This document shows positions 7,765 through 15,130 of a stretch of 24,354 nt of DNA, in pieces (position 1 is the stretch's first letter; each line of letters begins with the position of its first letter). This DNA is from Fidelibacterota bacterium (GTDB lineage Bacteria > Fidelibacterota > UBA8477). A program made the translations under genes and the position numbers. The DNA lies in contig JAIPJR010000046.1 in NCBI GenBank assembly GCA_021734045.1, forward strand, positions 1-24,354, read 5' to 3'. The notes beneath the pieces were generated by a model. The model was not told the origin of the DNA and did no database searches. It saw only the letters and a list, made by a program, of their open reading frames with translations.

Positions 7765-8510
7765 TGGTCATTCTCCGCGATAACCGTGACCTGCCGTTGG
7801 GCTTGAATGAAATCCTTCACAAACGGGTCGGCTGGTTGGTTAACCAGGGTTGTGATTGTGCCTTGTTGGACGATTCTGCCCTGGCGCATTAAAATGATTT
7901 CATCACCAAAAAATGCCGCTTCACCCATATCGTGGGTGACCAGAACTACCGTTTTTCTCAGCCGATTGAATATTTCCTTTAAATCCTGCTGTAAATTCGC
8001 CCGTATCATAGGGTCCAGCGCGCCTAACGGCTCATCCAGCAGGAGGACTTTAGGATCCAGCATCAACGCTCGCATGAGACTGACGCGCTGGCGCTGGCCA
8101 CCAGATAGTTGCAACGGGAAGCGGTGCCAAAGGCTTTCAGGAATCCGGGTGAGTTCAGAAAGTTCACCCAGGCGCTGTCGAATACGGGACTCGGACCAAT
8201 TCAGATACCGGGCTACCAGCGTGATATTCTGTTCTACGGTCAGGTGTGGAAACAGACCGCCCTCCTGAATCACATAACCCATCTGGTGACGGAGAGCCTG
8301 AATATTGCCAGGTGTAACAGCTTCTCTATCAAAGCGGATCTCACCACTATCCGGCTCTAGTAACCGGATCATCAGCTTCAGTAGTGTGGATTTTCCACAG
8401 CCGCTGGGGCCAATCAGAACAGATGTCTGTTCCTGCCTAAAGTCTAAATCCAGCGGCTGCAATGCAGCGAAAGAGCCGAAGCGTTTTGATACGCCATTCA
8501 GGGAAAACAT
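7761..8510 (-). CDS. ABC importer ATPase (ProV/OpuCA/EgtV-like)
   Basis: From ATG 8508-8510 the protein has 249 residues. It shows a complete nucleotide-binding domain: Walker A GPSGCGKST at 34-42, Q-loop Q82, signature LSGGQRQR at 135-142, Walker B VLLLDEP at 155-161 and H-loop H203 in VTHDM. It powers the fused binding/permease protein encoded downstream, with which it overlaps by four bases (GTGA). The C-terminal tandem CBS domains found in classic ProV/OpuCA are absent. The frame extends upstream to a TTG at 8658-8660, but those 50 extra residues do not resemble the family and would run into the divergent gene, so the internal ATG was chosen. No clear ribosome binding site precedes it. 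Confidence 0.9.
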   Translation of the reverse strand: MFSLNGVSKRFGSFAALQPLDLDFRQEQTSVLIGPSGCGKSTLLKLMIRLLEPDSGEIRFDREAVTPGNIQALRHQMGYVIQEGGLFPHLTVEQNITLVARYLNWSESRIRQRLGELSELTRIPESLWHRFPLQLSGGQRQRVSLMRALMLDPKVLLLDEPLGALDPMIRANLQQDLKEIFNRLRKTVVLVTHDMGEAAFFGDEIILMRQGRIVQQGTITTLVNQPADPFVKDFIQAQRQVTVIAENDQ

Positions 8511-8592
8511 AAAGGATAGTTTAGCGGGACCAGTCAATAATGGAAGCCTAAAATCAACCCCATTCAGCGCTCCGGTACCGTTGGTTTTCAAA

Positions 8593-8621
8593 TTGATATC
8601 CCAGTACGTAAACGATAGATT
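8593..8621 (+). promoter_or_regulatory. Candidate sigma-70-type promoter for the FG-GAP/egt genes
   Basis: A -35 box TTGATA (8593-8598, five of six consensus bases) and a -10 box TAGATT (8616-8621, four of six) are separated by exactly 17 bases. Transcription would begin near 8628, giving a leader of about 19 bases that contains the ribosome binding site at 8634-8639. Found by eye only. Confidence 0.45.
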
Positions 8622-8633
8622 TCGGGACCCGGC

Positions 8634-8639
8634 GAAAGG
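8634..8639 (+). promoter_or_regulatory. Ribosome binding site deciding the FG-GAP protein start
   Basis: GAAAGG, seven bases before GTG 8647. The codons after this GTG encode a typical signal peptide, whereas the open frame further upstream is only the antisense of the ATPase gene. Confidence 0.55.
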
Positions 8640-8646
8640 TTGGATT

Positions 8647-10575
8647 GTGGGAATTGTCAAGTTACTGAAAAACAGCGTTGTAATTGTCTTTGGCTTTCTA
8701 CTGATCTATTCCGCGATTAGTGTCTGGCCGGATGAGTCCCGTAAAGACATAAACCCAGAATTTACAGCTCTCCAGACTTCATCTGACCCCCACCATCAGT
8801 TCCTGAAAAACCCCCAAGTGTTGAACACGCCCGGAGCTATTGAGAACCCGACCGGCAAAACAGCTTTAGAAAACCGTGGTTCCGATGGAATCCATATCAT
8901 TTCTCGCCAATCGGTACAGAATAGACAGTTCATGCCGGTGAGTAGAATTATACCCGAATCGGGAATTCCCGGTAGTATGGTTACCATCTTCTGCCCGGGC
9001 ATCATGCCGGATGACGACGCACAGGTCTTCATGAATGGCGAATCGGTGCGTGTGAACACCCTGGAGTCTGGCCAGGTGAGCGTCCTGCTCCCTGGAGGTA
9101 TGTATGGGCTCGTCCATGTTGAAGTCGTTACAGAGAATACTTACTATCAAAGCTTAAGTGGATTAAATATCCTTCGCCCGCAACCTTCATCACCCTATTT
9201 TGCCCATCCGGAGGTTGTCACCAGGTCTGCTGTCAATCTGGACCGAATATGGTCGTTTGACATGGATTTAGATGGTGATACTGACATTTTTACCACATCC
9301 CAGAGCAGCGGCTACTTGGCCTGGCTGGAAAATCTTGACGACCGGGGAACGTACGGTCCACCAATTGTTGTGCACGACGGAGCTGACTCACTGATAACCG
9401 TGGGAATTCAGGACATGGATGATGATGGTGACCGGGATATTTATGCCGTTTTAGCATCTACATCACAATTTGTCTGGTTCGAAAATGTGGATGGGATCGG
9501 GCGTTTCACAGCGCCCCGCACCATTCCTGCTATTAACCAGCCCGTTCACTGGGCCGCTTGTGCAGATTTGGATGGGGATGGTAAGACGGACGTACTGACT
9601 GCGGGTGCAGGCAGCCAGGGTGGTTACCTGACCTGGTACAAAAATCGTGATGGAAGGGGAAATTTCTCTGAAGCACAACCCATCGCGCATTCACCTGATC
9701 CTTTCCTCTGGGTTACGGTGGGGGATTTGAATCATAATGGTGATATTGATGTATTGGCAGCCTGTTCTGGTGAGAATGAAATAAGCTGGTTCGTGAATCT
9801 CAATGGCGCTGCACGCTTTTCCAGTGCCCAGGTTATTACGAACATGGTAGCAGGCCCCACAACCGCTGTGGCTACGGATTTGAACGGCGACAAGTTTGTC
9901 GATGTGCTCTCTGTCTCCTCTCAGGATAGTAAAATTGCATGGTACCGGAACCGGGACGGACGGGGTGTGTTTGGCAATCAGGTGACGATTAGCACCACGG
10001 TCACCGGTGCAGAGGCCGTGAGTGCGGCTGATCTGGATGCGGATGGTGATTTGGATGTGCTCTCTTCCAGCACTACAGATGGGCGAATCGTCTGGTTTGA
10101 AAATGCCGGCGGAGGCGAATTCCTCACCGAAAACACAATTACCAATGATAATGCGCGTGCCCGGTATGTTCAGGCAGCAGATGTGGATTCTGATGGTGAT
10201 TTGGATATTTTGGCGGTTGCATTTACGGGGGACGAGATTCTGCTTTTCAGGCAGTTATCACCCTTTGTGGGGAATAATGTCCGATCGGCCATCCCGCGAG
10301 AATTCCGCCTGCACCAAAACTATCCCAATCCTTTCAATCCCAGAACAACGATTCGCTATAGCCTGCCTGAAGCCAGCGAGGTGGAACTGGTGGTCATGAA
10401 TGCAGTGGGTCAGGTGGTGAATACGCTTGTCCATGAATATCAACAAGCCGGGTTTAAATCGGTTGTGTGGGACGGTCGGGATGAGAATGGAAAATCGCTG
10501 GGGTCAGGTGTCTATTTTTACCGCATTAAAGCGGGATTCTACCGGGAATCCCGGAGAATGATTTTAATCCGCTGA
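8647..10575 (+). CDS. Secreted seven-repeat FG-GAP/VCBS beta-propeller protein with type IX sorting domain
   Basis: From GTG 8647 the product has 642 residues. It has a signal peptide (hydrophobic 8-24), a spacer, an IPT/TIG-like domain at about 96-178, and seven FG-GAP/VCBS repeats. Their DxDxDGDxDI-type calcium-binding motifs begin at residues 205, 256, 307, 360, 411, 462 and 512, a period of about 51. Most repeats also carry a W-[FY/L]-x-N motif, which suggests a seven-bladed propeller. The last 90 residues or so (from FRLHQNYPNPFNP) form a FlgD-like, type IX secretion C-terminal domain ending in RMILIR. The protein should be exported and either anchored at the cell surface or released. 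The ligand or partner is unknown. It lies 62 bases upstream of egtB in the same direction, so co-transcription is possible. Confidence 0.88.
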   Translation: MGIVKLLKNSVVIVFGFLLIYSAISVWPDESRKDINPEFTALQTSSDPHHQFLKNPQVLNTPGAIENPTGKTALENRGSDGIHIISRQSVQNRQFMPVSRIIPESGIPGSMVTIFCPGIMPDDDAQVFMNGESVRVNTLESGQVSVLLPGGMYGLVHVEVVTENTYYQSLSGLNILRPQPSSPYFAHPEVVTRSAVNLDRIWSFDMDLDGDTDIFTTSQSSGYLAWLENLDDRGTYGPPIVVHDGADSLITVGIQDMDDDGDRDIYAVLASTSQFVWFENVDGIGRFTAPRTIPAINQPVHWAACADLDGDGKTDVLTAGAGSQGGYLTWYKNRDGRGNFSEAQPIAHSPDPFLWVTVGDLNHNGDIDVLAACSGENEISWFVNLNGAARFSSAQVITNMVAGPTTAVATDLNGDKFVDVLSVSSQDSKIAWYRNRDGRGVFGNQVTISTTVTGAEAVSAADLDADGDLDVLSSSTTDGRIVWFENAGGGEFLTENTITNDNARARYVQAADVDSDGDLDILAVAFTGDEILLFRQLSPFVGNNVRSAIPREFRLHQNYPNPFNPRTTIRYSLPEASEVELVVMNAVGQVVNTLVHEYQQAGFKSVVWDGRDENGKSLGSGVYFYRIKAGFYRESRRMILIR

Positions 10576-10637
10576 TTCAGTTGAATACAGATTTTTCCAC
10601 TGGTATCCGAATCGCTTCATCTATCTGAAAGCACATT

Positions 10638-11918
10638 ATGCAGCGCCAAGACCTTTCGCAATCATACGCCACTATTCGTCAGTTGACGGAAAAGCTTTGC
10701 CGACCCCTGGCGTTGGAAGATTACCTGCCCCAGCCCATTCAGGATGTGAGTCCGCCCAAATGGCATTTAGCACACACCACCTGGTTTTTCGAAACCTTTA
10801 TTCTTAAAAAATATCTCTGCGCTTATCAGGACTATAACCCGCAGTTCAATTATCTGTTCAACTCCTATTATCAATCCATGGGTACACCATTCAATCGTCC
10901 GCAACGGGGTGATTTATCACGACCAACGGTGGCGGAAGTTTATCAATACCGGGCTGCAGTTGATGATCAAATACTCAATTTGCTGAAAACGGCCGCTGTA
11001 AAAACCAATCCGGATCTTAAAGCACTCCTGATATTAGGGCTGCACCATGAACAACAGCACCAGGAGTTATTGATTACCGATATAAAGTATATCCTGGCGC
11101 AAAATCCTGTCATGCCGGCCTATAGTCCACGAGGTTCAAAAATTTCAGGTAGAGAAAAACAACAGGTCATCCCGTTGAATTTTCGCACAATCGAGGGTGG
11201 GTTAAAAGAAATCGGGTGGCCGCGAGATTCAGGATTCTGTTTTGATAATGAAATGCCACGACACCAAGTCCATCTGGCACCGTTTCGACTGGCGAACCGG
11301 CCGGTCACAAACGGAGAATATTTAGCATTTATCCGGGACGGCGGCTATTCTGATTTTCGACATTGGTTATCCGACGGTTGGGATTGGGTGCAGGCCAATG
11401 CTATCCAGGCACCACTTTATTGGCAGGAACGCGAGGGTGAGTGGTTCGAAAGGACATTATCTGGTGATGGGCCGGTTGATTTGCATCGACCGGTGGCGCA
11501 TGTGAGCTATTATGAAGCGGAAGCCTATGCCAGCTGGGCTGGTAAACGGCTGCCCACTGAGCAGGAGTGGGAGAGTGCTGCTGTTGTGGCATCTGGAGTG
11601 GAAAATGTGGCCGGATCCCTACTGGAGGATCGAGAGTTTCATCCTGCCGCACCAATAAATGCCACGGCAAACGGCTTTTACCAACTGACAGGAGATGTCT
11701 GGGAATGGACCAACAGCGCCTATCTCCCGTATCCGGGGTATCGTCATTCAGCAGATGCCCTGGGTGAGTACAATGGTAAATTTATGAGCGGTCAGATGGT
11801 TCTACGCGGGGGATCTTGTGCCACGCCGCAAAATCATATTCGATTGACCTACCGGAATTTTTTCCATCCGGAAAAACGCTGGCAGTTTACCGGTATCCGG
11901 CTGGCTGATAATCTTTAA
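10638..11918 (+). CDS. egtB: Ergothioneine sulfoxide synthase EgtB
   Basis: This 426-residue protein has the two-domain layout of EgtB. An N-terminal DinB-like helical domain carries the three iron-binding histidines, here H46 in KWHLAHTTWFFE and H137 and H141 in HHEQQHQE (the HxxxHxE motif). A C-terminal FGE/formylglycine-enzyme-like domain (about 190-425) has GKRLPTEQEWE, GDVWEWTNS and MVLRGGSCATPQNHIR. The enzyme uses Fe(II) and O2 to join hercynine to a thiol (gamma-glutamylcysteine or cysteine), giving the sulfoxide precursor of ergothioneine. It is not OvoA because the methyltransferase is a separate gene. No egtA, egtC or C-S lyase gene is nearby, so the cysteine-using two-gene route is attractive but unproven. 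egtD follows after 28 bases. Confidence 0.94.
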   Translation: MQRQDLSQSYATIRQLTEKLCRPLALEDYLPQPIQDVSPPKWHLAHTTWFFETFILKKYLCAYQDYNPQFNYLFNSYYQSMGTPFNRPQRGDLSRPTVAEVYQYRAAVDDQILNLLKTAAVKTNPDLKALLILGLHHEQQHQELLITDIKYILAQNPVMPAYSPRGSKISGREKQQVIPLNFRTIEGGLKEIGWPRDSGFCFDNEMPRHQVHLAPFRLANRPVTNGEYLAFIRDGGYSDFRHWLSDGWDWVQANAIQAPLYWQEREGEWFERTLSGDGPVDLHRPVAHVSYYEAEAYASWAGKRLPTEQEWESAAVVASGVENVAGSLLEDREFHPAAPINATANGFYQLTGDVWEWTNSAYLPYPGYRHSADALGEYNGKFMSGQMVLRGGSCATPQNHIRLTYRNFFHPEKRWQFTGIRLADNL

Positions 11919-11946
11919 TAACCCCTAAAATTCAGCATATTACGAC

Positions 11947-12942
11947 ATGAAACAAACGTATCGTATCCTAAAACCAAGTGCTCAGAATGCTGAGACTGCC
12001 CGACAACGATTTCTGCATGATGTGGAGCAGGGATTGTCTCAGTCCCCCAAATCTATTCCCTCACGCTATTTTTACGATGAAACGGGCAGTAAAATTTTTG
12101 AGCAGATAATGGATCTGCCGGAGTACTACCTCACCAGGGCAGAGTACGAAATACTCAATAACAGCCGACAACAACTTGCGGAAATGATGAACCTCCAGGG
12201 GTTTAACCTGATTGAGCTGGGCGCTGGGGACGGCCGTAAGACCCGGGTGTTGCTGGAGTACTTACAGTCCGCCAAAATTGATTTTAGGTACATTCCCATT
12301 GATATCAGCCCGGGCGCTATGGCAACCCTGCAAGAGGAGGTCAGTGCCTGCTGTGGTGATTTGGAGATGCTGGGCGTGGTAGGAGAGTATTTCCAAGGTT
12401 TGAATTGGGTGGAGAAGCAAGTCGGTGGCGCTTCGCTGGTATTATTCCTGGGATCTAATATTGGAAATTTCCACCCTGGGAAGGCAAAGGTATTTCTCCG
12501 TCGTCTGCGGCAGGTTCTGCGTCCGGGCGATTTTGTACTCATGGGTTTTGATCTGAAAAAAGACACGCGGCGGCTGAACGCAGCTTATAATGACAAGCAG
12601 GGAATTACCGCTCAATTTAATCTGAATCTGCTCAACCGAATTAATGGAGAGTTAGCGGGAGCGTTTGATTTGGATAATTGGGCGTTTTATAGTTGGTATA
12701 ATCCCCTGAGCGGGGCCGTGGAAAGTTCTCTCCTGAGCCAGGTCCGGCAAACAGTGCATATTGGTGCGTGTGACAGGAATTTTGTATTTGATGCCTGGGA
12801 AGCGATTCACACCGAATTTTCGTTCAAGTACAGTGAGGCTGAGATTGAATCGATGGCAAAACTAGCGGGATTTTTAGTAGTCCATCATTTCTACGATAAT
12901 CAACATGATTTTGTTGACTCCCTTTGGAGGGTACCAGCATGA
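11947..12942 (+). CDS. egtD: L-histidine N-alpha-methyltransferase EgtD
   Basis: The 331-residue protein belongs to the Methyltransf_33 (DUF2260) family and makes hercynine by trimethylating the histidine alpha-amino group with S-adenosylmethionine. Family features are PSRYFYDETGSKIFEQI at 38-54, the SAM-binding ELGAGDGRKT at 90-99, FLGSNIGN at 167-174 and the histidine-pocket region near the C-terminus. Residues aligned by eye with the histidine-binding set of mycobacterial EgtD (Asn166, Tyr206, Glu282, Ser284, recalled from the literature) are N171, Y214, E290 and S292. All are conserved, which supports true histidine methylation. The gene follows egtB by 28 bases, and its stop overlaps the SDR start in ATGA. 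Confidence 0.94.
   Translation: MKQTYRILKPSAQNAETARQRFLHDVEQGLSQSPKSIPSRYFYDETGSKIFEQIMDLPEYYLTRAEYEILNNSRQQLAEMMNLQGFNLIELGAGDGRKTRVLLEYLQSAKIDFRYIPIDISPGAMATLQEEVSACCGDLEMLGVVGEYFQGLNWVEKQVGGASLVLFLGSNIGNFHPGKAKVFLRRLRQVLRPGDFVLMGFDLKKDTRRLNAAYNDKQGITAQFNLNLLNRINGELAGAFDLDNWAFYSWYNPLSGAVESSLLSQVRQTVHIGACDRNFVFDAWEAIHTEFSFKYSEAEIESMAKLAGFLVVHHFYDNQHDFVDSLWRVPA
12926..12930 (+). promoter_or_regulatory. Ribosome binding site deciding the SDR start
   Basis: GGAGG inside the end of egtD, eight bases before ATG 12939. It favours this ATG over the in-frame TTG at 12924 and points to translational coupling. Confidence 0.7.
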
Positions 12943-13661
12943 GTCAGTCCAAATCAAATCGCCCGGTTATAATTGTGACCGGAGCCAGCCGGGGCATCGG
13001 TCGTTTATTGTGTGAGGGTTTGCTGGAAAAAAATGGTGTGGTATATGGCCTTGCCAGGCACAAGGCGGAAATGACGATTCCTGACCCGCCGAAGAGAAGT
13101 GAGTTCATTCCATACACGATGGATATTGCCCAGCCGAAAGAAATCGAAAAATTTTACGCTCATCTGGATGAAAAACAGGATACGCCATCGGTACTGATTA
13201 ATAATGCGGGCGTTGGATATTTTAAGCATGCGGAAGATTTGACACTGGAAGAATGGCAGGCGATGGTGGCAACCAATTTAACGGGCACCTTCCTCATGAC
13301 ACAGGGGGCGATTCACCGGATGAAGCGCCAGAGGATGGGGACAATCGTGAATATGATCTCAGTTGCCGGACGACAACCATTTCGTAATGGCAGTGGATAC
13401 GCCGTTACAAAATTCGGATTAGACGGCTTCACCAAAGTAATCCGGGAGGAGCTGAGGAAATTCAGAATCCGGGTGATTGGTGTGTATCCCGGAGCCACAA
13501 ACAGCACCTGGTGGGATGAGATTCCGGGCAGCGAAAATCTCCCCAGGGAGAAAATGCTCCCGCCCGAAACTGTGGCGAATGCGATTCTAAATGCACTGGC
13601 TCAGCCAGCAGAAGTGGTAATGGAGGAAATTGTCATCCGAAGTATTTACGGGAACTATTAA
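12939..13661 (+). CDS. Short-chain dehydrogenase/reductase coupled to egtD
   Basis: The 240-residue protein is a classical SDR. It has the NAD(P)-binding TGASRGIG at 14-21 and NNAG at 88-91, and a complete catalytic tetrad N113, S141, Y154, K158 with the normal 13-residue Ser-Tyr spacing. The arginine in TGASRGIG suggests NADPH. Its substrate cannot be deduced; the nearest textbook label would be 3-oxoacyl-ACP-reductase-like. The context is the interesting part: its ATG overlaps the egtD stop by four bases with a strong GGAGG upstream, so it is made together with EgtB and EgtD. No SDR step is known in ergothioneine synthesis, so it may process a related metabolite or merely share regulation. 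It is the last gene in this direction. Confidence 0.9.
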   Translation: MSQSKSNRPVIIVTGASRGIGRLLCEGLLEKNGVVYGLARHKAEMTIPDPPKRSEFIPYTMDIAQPKEIEKFYAHLDEKQDTPSVLINNAGVGYFKHAEDLTLEEWQAMVATNLTGTFLMTQGAIHRMKRQRMGTIVNMISVAGRQPFRNGSGYAVTKFGLDGFTKVIREELRKFRIRVIGVYPGATNSTWWDEIPGSENLPREKMLPPETVANAILNALAQPAEVVMEEIVIRSIYGNY

Positions 13662-13723
13662 ATCAATATATCATGCAGATATTTAGAATAATAACAGAAA
13701 CACTTAAAGTGATAGTTTAAATG

Positions 13724-14425
13724 CTAAAGCTGATTGGTGAGACTTGCATTGATGAAGATTTCTACGCGCCGGTTCATCTCCCGGCCTGTGGGTGTATTGT
13801 TGGAGGCGATGGGTTGGTGCTCTCCGAATCCGGCTACGGCAAACTGTTCGCCCGATAATCCGGTGTACTCCTGAAGCAGTCGCATCACTGTTTGCGCACG
13901 AGCGGCACTTAATTCCCAATTATCGCGATATTTACTGCCCGGGATTAGAGGGACATTATCCGTGTGTCCTTCCACCCGTATTTCAAGATTCCAACTCAAT
14001 CCATTGCGTTCAAACTCTCGTAACCAGGGTGCCCAGCGACTGGTGCGCAGATTAACGATGTCCAGGTTTTTAATGGTGGCCCCCAGTGTTTGTAGCTGAT
14101 AGATCAATTCCAGTCGAGGCTCGGCGCTGCCTGTCTCAAACAGGCGCGGATCATTCAGTGATATTTTTACACCCTTACTGTCGCGGTCGATGTGAATGAC
14201 ATTAATATTGAGAAGATCCACAACCCGTTGAATTTCCCGGGTCGTATCATCCAACCTGGAATTTACCCAGGCATGAACTTTTGTAATCTCGCCCGCTCGC
14301 ACGTTCAGCATCATGATAAAGAAGGTAATAACCAGGGTAATCATATCACCGTAGGAGAGGAGCCAGCCTTTGCGTGCTCTGGCGGAAACATCAGTAATGC
14401 GGGCTTCGAGTTTAGATACGGCCAT
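13724..14425 (-). CDS. MotB-like stator protein with intact proton-binding Asp
   Basis: From ATG 14423-14425 the product has 233 residues. It has one N-terminal transmembrane helix starting at about residue 21 with the stator signature SYGDMITLVITFFIMML, where D27 matches the proton-carrying Asp32 of E. coli MotB. A linker follows, then an OmpA/MotB peptidoglycan-binding domain from about residue 140 (VEGHTDNVPL, DNWELSAARA, NRRVEIFI). It should pair with the MotA-like channel encoded two genes upstream and anchor it to the cell wall. The start was chosen for GGAG five bases upstream and because the longer frame (to 14530) only reads through the preceding gene, which it overlaps by 14 bases here. 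No flagellar genes are near, so the motor may drive something other than a flagellum. Confidence 0.88.
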   Translation of the reverse strand: MAVSKLEARITDVSARARKGWLLSYGDMITLVITFFIMMLNVRAGEITKVHAWVNSRLDDTTREIQRVVDLLNINVIHIDRDSKGVKISLNDPRLFETGSAEPRLELIYQLQTLGATIKNLDIVNLRTSRWAPWLREFERNGLSWNLEIRVEGHTDNVPLIPGSKYRDNWELSAARAQTVMRLLQEYTGLSGEQFAVAGFGEHQPIASNNTPTGREMNRRVEIFINASLTNQL

Positions 14426-15119
14426 TTTTCTCCACCATCTGAATATCCAGATAAATTTCAACTCGACGATTTTCATCCAGATTGTTAATGGATCGGAAGG
14501 GATGAAATGCACCATAACCAGCCAGTGCAAAATAATCGGCCGGGAGATTGGTGGTCAATTCCAGGTATTCCATAACACGGGAAGCACGAGCTGTACTTAA
14601 TTCCCAATTATCAGCAAATCGGTTCGTACGTATCGGTCTGCGGTCCGAATGTCCTTCGATGCGAACTTGGACAATAATGTCCTGGCCCAGACTGCGCAAA
14701 TGCTCGACTGTGCTGGAATAATCGGTATAAATCCGGTCAATTTCCAAGCCGTTGATAATGCTGGAAACATGCTGTAAATAGGGGAAAAATGCTGATTCAA
14801 TCTGATCATTGCCGGTGAGAAACAGTACCTGATCCTCAACCTGAGTTGGGACCAGCAGACGAATGCCCTTGGTCCCTGTATTTTCAACGTAAAGCCAATC
14901 CAGGTTGCGGGTGCGCTTTTCCCGGAGAATTTCTTCGAACATGTGGTTTTTCAACCGATCTGCAAAGCGGTAGGTGGAAGCGACCTCGTTCTCGGCCTGG
15001 ATAATAAGCATGATGAAAAATGCCAGTACAGCCGTGAGCAGGGAGCTGTACGTCATCTGCCAGGTAGAGGTATCCTTGATTCCACCACTGCTGCGCAGAC
15101 TTAAAATCTGATGTGCCAT
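14412..15119 (-). CDS. MotB-like protein lacking the proton-binding Asp
   Basis: This 235-residue protein has the same layout as its neighbour: an N-terminal helix, a linker and an OmpA/MotB C-terminal domain (IEGHSDRRPI, DNWELSTARA, NRRVEIYL). The stator helix reads TYSSLLTAVLAFFIMLI. Aligned with E. coli MotB, in which YADFMTAMMAFF surrounds Asp32, the Asp position is S26; the rest of the pattern (Y, T, A, A-F-F) is kept. It therefore should not carry protons itself and may act in a heterodimer with the Asp-containing partner encoded next. The gene lies 11 bases after the MotA-like gene and overlaps the next gene by 14 bases. No strong ribosome binding site is visible, so coupling to the upstream gene is likely. 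Confidence 0.85.
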   Translation of the reverse strand: MAHQILSLRSSGGIKDTSTWQMTYSSLLTAVLAFFIMLIIQAENEVASTYRFADRLKNHMFEEILREKRTRNLDWLYVENTGTKGIRLLVPTQVEDQVLFLTGNDQIESAFFPYLQHVSSIINGLEIDRIYTDYSSTVEHLRSLGQDIIVQVRIEGHSDRRPIRTNRFADNWELSTARASRVMEYLELTTNLPADYFALAGYGAFHPFRSINNLDENRRVEIYLDIQMVEKNGRI

Positions 15120-15130
15120 GGACGTGAAGC

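Noticed and set aside
8305-8646. Upstream extension of the FG-GAP protein frame
   Set aside because: It is the antisense of the ABC ATPase gene and has no family resemblance. GTG 8647 with GAAAGG and a signal peptide is a better start.
8511-8660. N-terminal extension of the ABC ATPase
   Set aside because: These 50 residues do not match ABC ATPases and would overlap the divergent gene and its promoter. The family begins at MFSLNGVSKRFG.
14426-14530. N-terminal extension of the second MotB-like protein
   Set aside because: It only reads through the preceding gene in another frame. The ATG at 14423-14425 with GGAG gives a normal MotB N-terminus.
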